From Candidatus Omnitrophota bacterium (GTDB lineage: Bacteria > Omnitrophota > Gorgyraeia > JABMRG01): 23,607 bases of DNA. Below are positions 1-5,811 of the stretch, piece by piece. The translations under genes were made by a program, and so were the position numbers. The notes beneath the pieces are model-generated. The model had not been told where the DNA came from and ran no database searches. It was given only the letters and a program-made list of their open reading frames with translations. The first letter of the stretch is position 1; every line of letters starts with the position of its first letter. The stretch is from positions 1-23,607 of the forward strand of contig JABMRG010000154.1 of assembly GCA_013202935.1 (NCBI GenBank). The letters run 5' to 3'.

Positions 1-776
1 ACATAGCGGTTTCTGCTATATAAGCTTACGCATGTAGTAACAAGGTCTCCCATGCCGCTTAAGCCGCTGAACGTCTCCTGTTTTGCGCCCAAGGCAACTC
101 CTATCCTAGATATCTCAACTAGTCCTCGTGTAAAAAGAGCAGCCTTCGCATTTGTTCCAAAACCAAGGCCGTCAGATATGCCTGCGGCTATCGCGATTAT
201 ATTCTTAAGTGCGCCGCCTAATTCAACGCCTATCGTATCAGGGCTTGTATATACTCTAAACCTCTCCGTCATAAAGATCTCTTGAACCTGCCCAGCTGTC
301 TGCTCATTAGACGAAGCAGCAACTGATGAGGCAGGTAAGCCCTCTGCTACCTCATTTGCAATAGTGGGCCCTGAAAGAACAGCTATATTCAAGAAACCAA
401 GTTCGTCAGTAATAATCTCAGATGGACGCTTAAATGTATCGGCCTCAATACCTTTTACTACACTTATGACTATTTGCTTGCTTAGATCTATGCCCTTAAT
501 CTTTTGTGCTACGCTGCGCAGATACTTAGAAGGAGCAGCCAAAATAACCGCCTCAGAGCCTTCAATTGCTGCCTCTGCATTATTAGTAATCAATATGCTG
601 TCAGGTATAGTAAAACCTGGCAGAAACTTCTTGTTTTCACGGGTCTTTCGTAGCAACTTTACATAATCAGCAAATGCGCTCCAGAGAGCTACTGAAAAGC
701 CCTTTTTTGAGAGCAAAAGAGACAAGGTTGTCCCCCAGCCACCATCTCCTAGGATGCTGATCTTTCTATTCTGCAT
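1..776 (-). CDS. gpsA: NAD(P)-dependent glycerol-3-phosphate dehydrogenase, C-terminus cut by window edge
   Basis: GpsA reduces dihydroxyacetone phosphate to sn-glycerol 3-phosphate, the backbone consumed by PlsY and PgsA, both encoded upstream in this window. My translation from the ATG at 776 is open to base 1 (258 codons of a protein usually about 330 long). Visible marks are an N-terminal Rossmann motif GDGGWGTTLS (residues 10-19), the substrate/NAD block with ELGGALKN and GISDGLGFGTNAKAAL, and near the edge the family motif MGDLVTTC followed by SRNR. No Shine-Dalgarno sequence precedes the start. A strong promoter ends only 9 nt before the ATG, so the transcript may be leaderless. The gene is separated from the preceding anti-sigma gene by a palindromic repeat. 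Identity is very secure; only the C-terminal part cannot be checked here. Confidence 0.96.
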   Translation of the reverse strand, partial: MQNRKISILGDGGWGTTLSLLLSKKGFSVALWSAFADYVKLLRKTRENKKFLPGFTIPDSILITNNAEAAIEGSEAVILAAPSKYLRSVAQKIKGIDLSKQIVISVVKGIEADTFKRPSEIITDELGFLNIAVLSGPTIANEVAEGLPASSVAASSNEQTAGQVQEIFMTERFRVYTSPDTIGVELGGALKNIIAIAAGISDGLGFGTNAKAALFTRGLVEISRIGVALGAKQETFSGLSGMGDLVTTCVSLYSRNRY

Positions 777-785
777 AGTTATTAA

Positions 786-814
786 AGTATAACAAATAGT
801 ATAGATAGAGTCAA
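786..814 (-). promoter_or_regulatory. Sigma-70-like promoter for gpsA
   Basis: On the minus strand a TTGACT -35 box (814-809), a 17-nt spacer and a TATACT -10 box (791-786) are seen directly. Each hexamer is one base from consensus and the spacing is ideal. The -10 ends 9 nt before the gpsA ATG at 776, which puts the expected transcription start at or within about 3 nt of the start codon. The -35 lies only 6 nt beyond the end of the 821-963 palindromic repeat. Start site and activity are inferred. Confidence 0.6.
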
Positions 815-820
815 TAGAAA

Positions 821-963
821 ATAAGGGCAGGTACAGTAAGCCCGGGGACGTTTCTCGCTCAAGGCTGGGGACACATCCCTCAAGTTCGATGTATCAATCG
901 AACGGGATATGTCCCCATCTTAATTGGGATGTGTCTCCAAGCTTATCTAATACCTGCCCTTAT
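821..963. repeat. Palindromic repeat element with GGGGACR cores (REP/MITE-like)
   Basis: A 143-bp element bounded by perfect 13-bp inverted arms (821-833 and 951-963, reading ATAAGGGCAGGTA on the left). Inside is a long hairpin: 867-879 pairs with 904-916 (GGGGACACATCCC against GGGATATGTCCCC, one mismatch), continued by 884-890 against 897-903 (GTTCGAT/ATCGAAC). A further near-copy of the right arm is at 926-938, and the core GGGGACGTTTC is at 844-854. The right terminal arm overlaps the TAA stop of the anti-sigma gene (960-962) and the left end abuts the gpsA promoter. On the minus strand the outer stem ends in TTATTTTCT, so it may also terminate the anti-sigma transcript. No obvious target-site duplication is seen. 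Confidence 0.75.
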
Positions 964-2408
964 CTTAGGGAGGAAAGGGCCTCTTGAGCCCTTATCGCAT
1001 CAACGCTGTCCGGATAGGCTTTAAGGAGCTGTTTATATACCCGTTCAGCCTTGTTGATCTCTTTTAAGTCTTTCTCATAAATAGTAGCAATAGCACACTG
1101 TGCGAGTGGCGCCATTTGAGATTCTGGATATTCATTAAGGACCTGCTCAAAGACCCTCATCGCATCTTGAGGGTTGCGTGTCTGGTGATAATGTGAGGCT
1201 ATGAACATCAAAAGCTCAACATTATATCTGGTGCCTGGGCCTTTTTCTAAAAGTAGCTCTAATTCCCTGCTATGCTGGTTTACTAGAGCAGTATTGTCAT
1301 TTTCTATTGCGTCTTTTATATTACCTATAAGACTCTGAATATTCTTAGGCATATCATGCTTCCTTATATCAGGTATATAAAGCGGCGCAGCCCTAAGCAG
1401 GTTATCTATCCTGTTAGAACCTGTGCCGATCAAGAGCATGATCTGCTGGCTTTCTTGCAGCTGATAGAGCTCCTGGATGCTTCTCCATTCCTTTTCAGTA
1501 AATAGCTGAGGTATGGTAGGATAATAGTAAGATCTTATCCTTGCTTTCTGGCCTGAGGATACATGGGTTGCAATCCTTTGCTCGTCCTTTGTCTTTAGCG
1601 GATGTACCTTGGATACAATCTTTACCTTTCCCTCCAAGACACCCAACCATGTTCTATTCTCAAAGACTCTTACCATAAATGCTGTCCCTACTACTTCAGC
1701 TTCACAGGCAGGGGTATAAAGCTTCATCTTCGAACCTTTAAATTCTTTAGTGGTATTAACCAGGATATTTCCATAGGATATGCTGAGGTCTGTATCTATG
1801 TTGCGCAGCCCGCTCTCTAACTTAGATATAACAATAAGAGACTTATCCTTGACTCGCATCTTATATCTTTCCTTTGATGCGATATTAAGAATCGCTCCGT
1901 CTTCAGCGTGTATCCTATCACCTGGCTTTAACCTCATATCAGGTGTTGGCATAACCCACGTCTGATTAGAAGGCCTGTAGATTTTTATTTCGCCGCTCAT
2001 AAATTCAACATACGGTACCTTCTGCAGGCTCTGATACCTTACACCAAAAAGCACTGTTACAACCAGCACTAAGGATGCGGCCACCTTTACAACAGCGGGC
2101 ACCGGATATATAATAGACTCGCGCAGGCTTGCACCAGCACCTGCAATAGCTTCCTTCCAATTCCACAGGCGTGCCCTTTGCTTATTCAATCTCTTGTCTA
2201 ATAATCTATTAAACTCAAGATCAAAGTTAGTAGATTCTTTGATGGGTGAAAGGTTACCTAGAGAGCTTCTTAAAGACTCAAGCCCTTCAAGATGAGCCTT
2301 GCAAAGGGGGCATTTTGCAAGGTGCTCATCAAGGGCTTGTCTCTTATTACCTGCTAACTTCCCATCAATATATAATGAGAGCTCTTTTAGTTTTGCATCG
2401 CATCTCAT
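960..2408 (-). CDS. Anti-sigma factor-like protein: zinc finger, TM segment, FecR domain, C-terminal TPRs
   Basis: Likely a membrane-anchored anti-sigma factor for the ECF sigma factor encoded just upstream. Taking the ATG at 2408 gives 482 residues. An in-frame start at 2501 is rejected because it lies deep inside the sigma gene, whereas 2408 forms an ATGA overlap with the sigma stop. Visible order: a ZAS/zf-HC2 zinc-binding motif with C3, H29, C33 and C36 (HLAKCPLC); a linker; one transmembrane segment at about 106-123 (VKVAASLVLVVTVLFGV); a FecR-like beta domain at about 133-270 (MSGEIKIYRP, LKPGDRI, VVGTAFMVRV, GVLEGKVKIV); and at least two TPR-type helical pairs at about 395-480 (AMRVFEQVLNEYPES, AERVYKQLLKAYPDS). 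By family precedent the N-terminus would hold sigma in the cytoplasm while the FecR and TPR parts sense something outside. The signal is unknown. Confidence 0.88.
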   Translation of the reverse strand: MRCDAKLKELSLYIDGKLAGNKRQALDEHLAKCPLCKAHLEGLESLRSSLGNLSPIKESTNFDLEFNRLLDKRLNKQRARLWNWKEAIAGAGASLRESIIYPVPAVVKVAASLVLVVTVLFGVRYQSLQKVPYVEFMSGEIKIYRPSNQTWVMPTPDMRLKPGDRIHAEDGAILNIASKERYKMRVKDKSLIVISKLESGLRNIDTDLSISYGNILVNTTKEFKGSKMKLYTPACEAEVVGTAFMVRVFENRTWLGVLEGKVKIVSKVHPLKTKDEQRIATHVSSGQKARIRSYYYPTIPQLFTEKEWRSIQELYQLQESQQIMLLIGTGSNRIDNLLRAAPLYIPDIRKHDMPKNIQSLIGNIKDAIENDNTALVNQHSRELELLLEKGPGTRYNVELLMFIASHYHQTRNPQDAMRVFEQVLNEYPESQMAPLAQCAIATIYEKDLKEINKAERVYKQLLKAYPDSVDAIRAQEALSSLR

Positions 2409-2995
2409 CTTTTTGTTTCTCCATTCTTTATATAATGCAACATCTTTGCTAATTTCTCTCTGGCACGCCAAAGGCGTGAACCTACTGTCATAGGCCTGCA
2501 ACGCATAATTTTCGCCGCCTCTTCATACGAAAGTCCCTCGATATCACACAATATCAAGGCCTCTTTTAAATGAGCGGGGAGTTGATCTATAGTCTCTTGG
2601 ACTATTCTCTCCGTTTCTTTTGACGCAAGCTTTTCATCAGGTTTCTTTGCTCTATCCTCTATTGCTTCAATAACATCAAACTCATCATCTGAGCCTTCGT
2701 ATGTACTCTTTTTTACCGATGCTACCCTTTTATCATATTGGGCATGCCTTATGTGATTCTTAGCTAGGTTACCGGCAATTCGGTAAAGCCATGATGAAAG
2801 TTTTGCTCGCGGTTCAAAGCGTTGTATATTTACGTATGCCCTGACAAAGACCTCTTGAGTTAACTCCTCTGCATCTGCCCTGTTTCCAATAAAGCGGTAG
2901 ATGTAATTTAGTATCGGCCTCTTATATCGCTGGTACAGCTCATCAAAGGCCTCTCTGTCACCGCTCTTAGCTCTTAGAATTAACTCTTCTTCCAC
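2405..2995 (-). CDS. ECF-type RNA polymerase sigma-70 factor
   Basis: A 196-residue alternative sigma factor of the extracytoplasmic-function class. Region 2 lies at about residues 10-80 (FDELYQRYKRPILNYIYRF, then ADAEELTQEVFVRAY and the -10-binding LSSWLYRIAGNLAKNHIR). Region 4 lies at about 135-185 (LPAHLKEALILCDIEGLSY, EEAAKIMRC, TVGSRLWRAREKL), a helix-turn-helix for the -35 element. No region 1 or 3 is present. The start codon is GTG (2995) with an AGGGG Shine-Dalgarno about 9 nt upstream. The TGA stop overlaps the ATG of the anti-sigma gene, so the two are translationally coupled. A charged linker (about residues 93-125) between regions 2 and 4 is somewhat long. Its regulon cannot be told from this window. 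Confidence 0.95.
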   Translation of the reverse strand: MEEELILRAKSGDREAFDELYQRYKRPILNYIYRFIGNRADAEELTQEVFVRAYVNIQRFEPRAKLSSWLYRIAGNLAKNHIRHAQYDKRVASVKKSTYEGSDDEFDVIEAIEDRAKKPDEKLASKETERIVQETIDQLPAHLKEALILCDIEGLSYEEAAKIMRCRPMTVGSRLWRAREKLAKMLHYIKNGETKR

Positions 2996-3073
2996 TGTAT
3001 AAAACCCCTATATGCGCATATTATTCCCAAAAATATCCAGAAATCAACATTTCCCTGCTTGTCATTGTCTATA

Positions 3074-3102
3074 ATAATACTATAAGTTCTCATTAAAATC
3101 AA
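3074..3102 (-). promoter_or_regulatory. Candidate promoter for the sigma/anti-sigma pair
   Basis: On the minus strand TTGATT (3102-3097), a 17-nt spacer and TATTAT (3079-3074) precede the GTG start by about 78 nt. It resembles the housekeeping promoters at 786-814 and 5130-5157. It lies 15 nt from the start of the 3117-3412 repeat cluster. The sequence is AT-rich, so chance matches are possible. I could not tell whether the ECF factor also has an autoregulatory promoter here. Confidence 0.42.
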
Positions 3103-3116
3103 CGATAAAGGCAAAT

Positions 3117-3185
3117 GGGGACGTTTCCCTCGGCTTCGCCTCGGGGAACCAATCATAGAAGAAGTTCATGGAAGTGTTTGGTTTC
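3117..3185. repeat. Short GGGGACGTTTC hairpin unit (REP-like)
   Basis: Starts with the core GGGGACGTTTC (3117-3127), identical to the copies at 844-854 and 3208-3218. It continues into a small GC-rich hairpin centred on GGCTTCGCC with TTCCC and GGGAA arms, and a second imperfect stem, AACCAA (3147-3152) against TTGGTT (3178-3183). It may be a decayed or partial copy of the neighbouring element. There is no coding potential. Confidence 0.55.
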
Positions 3186-3190
3186 ACCTA

Positions 3191-3210
3191 TTAGATAGGG
3201 TTAGATAGGG
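3191..3210. repeat. Perfect 10-bp tandem duplication
   Basis: TTAGATAGGG occurs twice in direct succession (3191-3200 and 3201-3210). The last three bases of the second copy are the first three of the 205-bp palindrome starting at 3208. This could be a replication-slippage or insertion scar at the element's edge. Confidence 0.7.
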
Positions 3211-3412
3211 GACGTTTCACCCGCTTATAACTTATTGCTAAACAATATGTTATGACCGTGACCATTACATTTTACAATAAGCATGGGGACACTTCACATT
3301 GGTTTGCTATATGGTAAAATAAGTGAAGTGTCCCCATGCTTGGAGAAAAGTGTAATGGTCAACATTGCAACTTGTTAGTAGGTATGGGGTTATGAGCGGG
3401 TGAAGCGTCCCC
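3208..3412. repeat. 205-bp nested palindromic element (MITE/REP-like)
   Basis: Three nested inverted-repeat pairs are read directly. The outer 24-bp arms 3208-3231 and 3389-3412 differ at two positions and both begin or end with the GGGGAC core. A perfect 11-bp middle pair lies at 3259-3269/3351-3361 (TGACCATTACA). A perfect 19-bp inner pair lies at 3279-3297/3323-3341 (AAGCATGGGGACACTTCAC and its complement) around a 25-nt loop. The whole could fold into one long stem in either transcript. It carries no usable ORF. The right end touches the T-run of the pilT terminator. Mobility by an enzyme encoded elsewhere, such as a REP-associated tyrosine transposase, is an inference; no transposase is in the window. 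Confidence 0.85.
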
Positions 3413-3451
3413 AAAAAAAGGGGTATGGCTAGTAATTAAACCGGCCATACC
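3411..3451 (-). terminator. Rho-independent terminator after pilT
   Basis: On the minus strand GGTATGGC (3451-3444), a 14-nt loop and GCCATACC (3429-3422) form a perfect 8-bp stem followed by CC and seven T residues (3419-3413). It stands 43 nt past the pilT stop and is oriented to end the pilT transcript. It also shields the sigma operon from read-through. Confidence 0.78.
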
Positions 3452-3459
3452 ACCTTATA

Positions 3460-3480
3460 AGGGGTTATATAATAACCCCT
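3460..3480 (-). other. Hairpin between pilT stop and terminator
   Basis: A perfect 9-bp inverted repeat AGGGGTTAT/ATAACCCCT (3460-3468 and 3472-3480) with a 3-nt loop lies 13 nt after the pilT stop. It has no T-run of its own on the minus strand. It could be a 3'-end stabilising hairpin or an auxiliary part of the downstream terminator. Confidence 0.6.
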
Positions 3481-3493
3481 GCCTCCAATTTTT

Positions 3494-4591
3494 TTATGTA
3501 ACGTGAAGCTCTATCTTTCTTACTTCATCCATTACCTGCTGTACATCGAATGCCCTTCTCTTCAACTCATATCTAGATATCTTACCATTGCTATATAGCT
3601 GTAATAGCGCCTGGTCCATAGTCTGCATACCTTCTGCCCGGCCTGTCTGGATCATAGAATATATCTGTTTTATGCTAAAGTGTTTAATCATATTATGTAT
3701 AGAATGTGTAACTGTCATAATCTCACAAGCAAGGACTCTTCCCTTCTCATCTTTTCTTGGTATCAGCTGTTGAGCTACCACAGCCTTTAGTGCAAGTGAA
3801 AGCTGATTCTTGAGTGGAGCCTGATATTCGGGTGGGAACATATCAACAATCCTGCTGATCGATTCTGCTGCGCTTGGTGAGTGGAGTGTTGACAAGACTA
3901 ATACACCGGCTTCTGCCAGGGCAAGCGCTGTCTCAACAGTATCCTGGTCCCTTATTTCACCGATAAGGCATACGTCGACGTCCTGCCTAAGTAAATATTT
4001 CATAGCCGTCTTATAAGAAGCGGTATCCTTGGCAATCTCTCTCTGGTTTATGATACTTCTTTTGCTGCGGTGGACATATTCGATCGGGTCCTCTATAGTG
4101 ATTACATGGGATTTGCTTGTACTATTTATGTGATCGAGTATGGCAGCCAATGTTGTCGTCTTTCCGCTTCCTTGTGGGCCTGTAACCAATACCAAACCAT
4201 GCATATTGTTTGCAAAATCCTTAACAGCCAAAGGAATGCCCAAGTCATCAAATGGCTCTACCTGGAATGGGATCGCTCTTACACTAACAGCATACGAACC
4301 TCGTTGCCTGTAAACATTCAACCTGAATCTACATAGATCAGGCATGATGTAAGAGAGGTCAAGCTCATTGTCCTCTTCTAAGGTTTTTATCTGTTGCTCT
4401 GTCAAGACGCTGTATATAAGACGCTTAACATCATCTGGCCCTAACACAGGAAACTCTGTATCCATAAGTTCACCATGAATACGTAGATAAGGTTTTCGGC
4501 CTGCGCACAGGTGCACATCTGAGGCATTCATCTTTACCTGATACTTCAGGATATCTGCCATATTTGCCATTATATTTGCTCCGTATTTCAT
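3494..4591 (-). CDS. pilT: PilT-family type IV pilus retraction ATPase
   Basis: A hexameric secretion-superfamily ATPase expected at the inner-membrane base of a type IV pilus, where it drives pilin depolymerisation. 365 residues, normal for PilT/PilU. Seen: an N-terminal PAS-like domain (ASDVHLCAGRKPYLRIHGEL, about 23-42), Walker A GPQGSGKT (138-145), Asp box VITIEDPIEYVH, Walker B with VCLIGEIRD (208-215) and His box STLHSPSA (about 234-241). A C-terminal SIHNMIK...QTGRAEGMQTMDQAL block is typical of PilT rather than PilB, which is also far longer. The start at 4591 has AGGGG 7 nt upstream; internal Met8 and Met11 are less well supported. It follows an unrecognised 121-residue gene and ends in an intrinsic terminator. 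No other pilus gene is in the window, so PilT versus PilU cannot be decided. Confidence 0.93.
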   Translation of the reverse strand: MKYGANIMANMADILKYQVKMNASDVHLCAGRKPYLRIHGELMDTEFPVLGPDDVKRLIYSVLTEQQIKTLEEDNELDLSYIMPDLCRFRLNVYRQRGSYAVSVRAIPFQVEPFDDLGIPLAVKDFANNMHGLVLVTGPQGSGKTTTLAAILDHINSTSKSHVITIEDPIEYVHRSKRSIINQREIAKDTASYKTAMKYLLRQDVDVCLIGEIRDQDTVETALALAEAGVLVLSTLHSPSAAESISRIVDMFPPEYQAPLKNQLSLALKAVVAQQLIPRKDEKGRVLACEIMTVTHSIHNMIKHFSIKQIYSMIQTGRAEGMQTMDQALLQLYSNGKISRYELKRRAFDVQQVMDEVRKIELHVT

Positions 4592-4650
4592 TTTTAGCCC
4601 CTTTACTTATATAACACGTATAGAAGGTCTATATTCCCCTTCTCTTCATG

Positions 4651-5016
4651 TTATACAACCATTCTTTTGTGTACCCTCACCCTTATCATCTGAAAAAACG
4701 CTATGGAAAATACGAAATTACCGCGTAGTATATAAAGAGTATCAATAAGTTTCGATTGCCAAAGATTCTCATCTTTTTCTTCATTGCAAACCTTCAATAG
4801 CGATAAACGCCTTGACGCATTCTGATCTGAAAGCTGCTTGCAGATCCATTTGTTTGCATCTGCGCTATCATCAAAAGACCGTATCCCTTTTAGCTTAAAG
4901 ATTGTCTTTCTGTCTGCTGTATAAAGATAGCCGTCTCTATCCAATGTCTCATGCATTGCGAGAGCTCTCTTGTTGCGCTGTTTTCTCGTAAGGTCTTCGA
5001 AGACTATCTCTCTCAT
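4651..5016 (-). CDS. Hypothetical protein, 121 residues, upstream of pilT
   Basis: I do not recognise this protein. It is probably real: the ATG at 5016 has AAAGGAAA about 7 nt upstream, a near-consensus promoter lies at 5130-5157, and it is co-oriented with pilT, 59 nt further on. The N-terminal 60 residues are charged and mixed alpha/beta in character (REIVFEDLTRKQRNKRALAM, DRDGYLYTADRKTIFKLKGI). A middle stretch is rich in Asn, Ser and Lys. The C-terminus holds a moderately hydrophobic stretch (about 95-110) with Phe and Ile, followed by a basic end (RVRVHKRMVV). There is no signal peptide, no convincing transmembrane helix and no metal motif. A role with PilT is suggested only by position. 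Confidence 0.65.
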   Translation of the reverse strand: MREIVFEDLTRKQRNKRALAMHETLDRDGYLYTADRKTIFKLKGIRSFDDSADANKWICKQLSDQNASRRLSLLKVCNEEKDENLWQSKLIDTLYILRGNFVFSIAFFQMIRVRVHKRMVV

Positions 5017-5129
5017 CTCAGTTTCCTTTGATCTTTTTAAATGTACTTAATAATTAATCTAAAAAAATAGCGCTGCGTGCACCTATAGCACATTTGCACT
5101 CTCTTTTAATTTACTCTATTATCCTTATA

Positions 5130-5157
5130 ACTATACACTAAAAATCAAGAAAGTCAA
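5130..5157 (-). promoter_or_regulatory. Sigma-70-like promoter for the hypothetical gene and pilT
   Basis: On the minus strand TTGACT (5157-5152), a 16-nt spacer and TATAGT (5135-5130). It sits in the 160-nt gap between plsY (stop at 5177) and the next start at 5016, giving a leader of roughly 105 nt. The -35 is the same as that of the gpsA promoter. In the leader GTGC and GCAC can pair, with a later run of seven T near 5065, but the structure is too weak to call an attenuator. Confidence 0.55.
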
Positions 5158-5176
5158 GATTTCCAACAAATATTTT

Positions 5177-5797
5177 TTATTTTTTTATCTTTCTGCCTAT
5201 TTTGTACTCAGTTCCATCAATAAGCCGCCTTATATTCTGCTTGTGTTTATAGCTTATGAATACACATAATATAGCAGACAATAGTGTATATTCGATAGGC
5301 CTGCGTAGTATCATCATCAGCAGAGGCAGGCTTACTGCCATTATTATAGAACCGAGGGATACATACCTTGAAATAAGCACAACTATCAGCCATATCAGGA
5401 GGCCTATTGATGTAACTATTGGTGCCAGCCCAAGAAGCACGCCTATTGTCGTAGCCACACCTTTGCCGCCTTTGAATCTCAAAAATATTGTCCATATATG
5501 CCCGCATACGGAACTGATACCCAGGATTACCTTAAATAAAGGCTCGCTAATGAAGAAGGCCTCTGAATAAAATAATCCTGCTATAAAGATAACGGGCAAC
5601 AAGCCTTTCCCAACATCAAGTATTAAAGCAATAATGCCCGGAATCTTACCAACCGACCTCATAAGGTTCGTAGCACCAATATTGCCGCTGCCGTATTCTC
5701 TTATATCAATACCCTTGACTATCCTACCAATAATATAACTTGTGGGTATGCTACCGATTAGATAAGATCCTGCGATAGCCAAAATAATACTTAGCAA
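5177..5797 (-). CDS. plsY: Glycerol-3-phosphate acyltransferase (acyl-phosphate dependent)
   Basis: PlsY transfers the acyl group from acyl-phosphate to glycerol 3-phosphate, the first step of phospholipid synthesis, in the cytoplasmic membrane. 206 residues with about five hydrophobic segments. Family motifs are visible in order: GSIPTSYIIGR (about 15-25), GSGNIGATNLMR with the conserved SGN..ATN core (about 37-48), DVGKGLLPV, GHIWTIFLRFKGGKGVATT and the C-terminal basic tail. The start is TTG at 5797, supported by GAGGAG 6 nt upstream; no better in-frame ATG exists. It lies 14 nt after der and is the last gene of the long compact block. No terminator hairpin follows, only a T-rich stretch. 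Confidence 0.96.
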   Translation of the reverse strand: MLSIILAIAGSYLIGSIPTSYIIGRIVKGIDIREYGSGNIGATNLMRSVGKIPGIIALILDVGKGLLPVIFIAGLFYSEAFFISEPLFKVILGISSVCGHIWTIFLRFKGGKGVATTIGVLLGLAPIVTSIGLLIWLIVVLISRYVSLGSIIMAVSLPLLMMILRRPIEYTLLSAILCVFISYKHKQNIRRLIDGTEYKIGRKIKK

Positions 5798-5811
5798 CTC
5801 TCTCTCCTCGT

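Noticed and set aside
52..666. Two plus-strand open frames at the left edge
   Set aside because: The minus strand encodes intact gpsA across the whole stretch, including its NAD-binding and catalytic motifs, so these are shadows.
2409..2501. Upstream in-frame start extending the anti-sigma protein by 31 residues
   Set aside because: It would overlap the conserved region 4 of the sigma gene by about 100 nt; the ATGA junction at 2405-2408 is the natural start.
3117..3412. Possible CRISPR array because of several repeated short motifs
   Set aside because: Repeats are inverted and nested, not evenly spaced direct repeats with unique spacers, and no cas gene is present.
4601..4650. AGAAGG/CCTTCT hairpin between the hypothetical gene and pilT
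   Set aside because: A six-base stem with a 9-10-nt loop and no T-run is easily due to chance and not convincing as a terminator.
5040..5100. Possible attenuator or riboswitch in the leader of the hypothetical-pilT unit
   Set aside because: Only a 4-bp GTGC/GCAC stem and a distant T-run are visible; this is too weak to support a regulatory RNA.
5247..5507. 86-codon minus-strand frame inside plsY
   Set aside because: It is out of frame within plsY and has no ribosome-binding site; plsY motifs explain the region.
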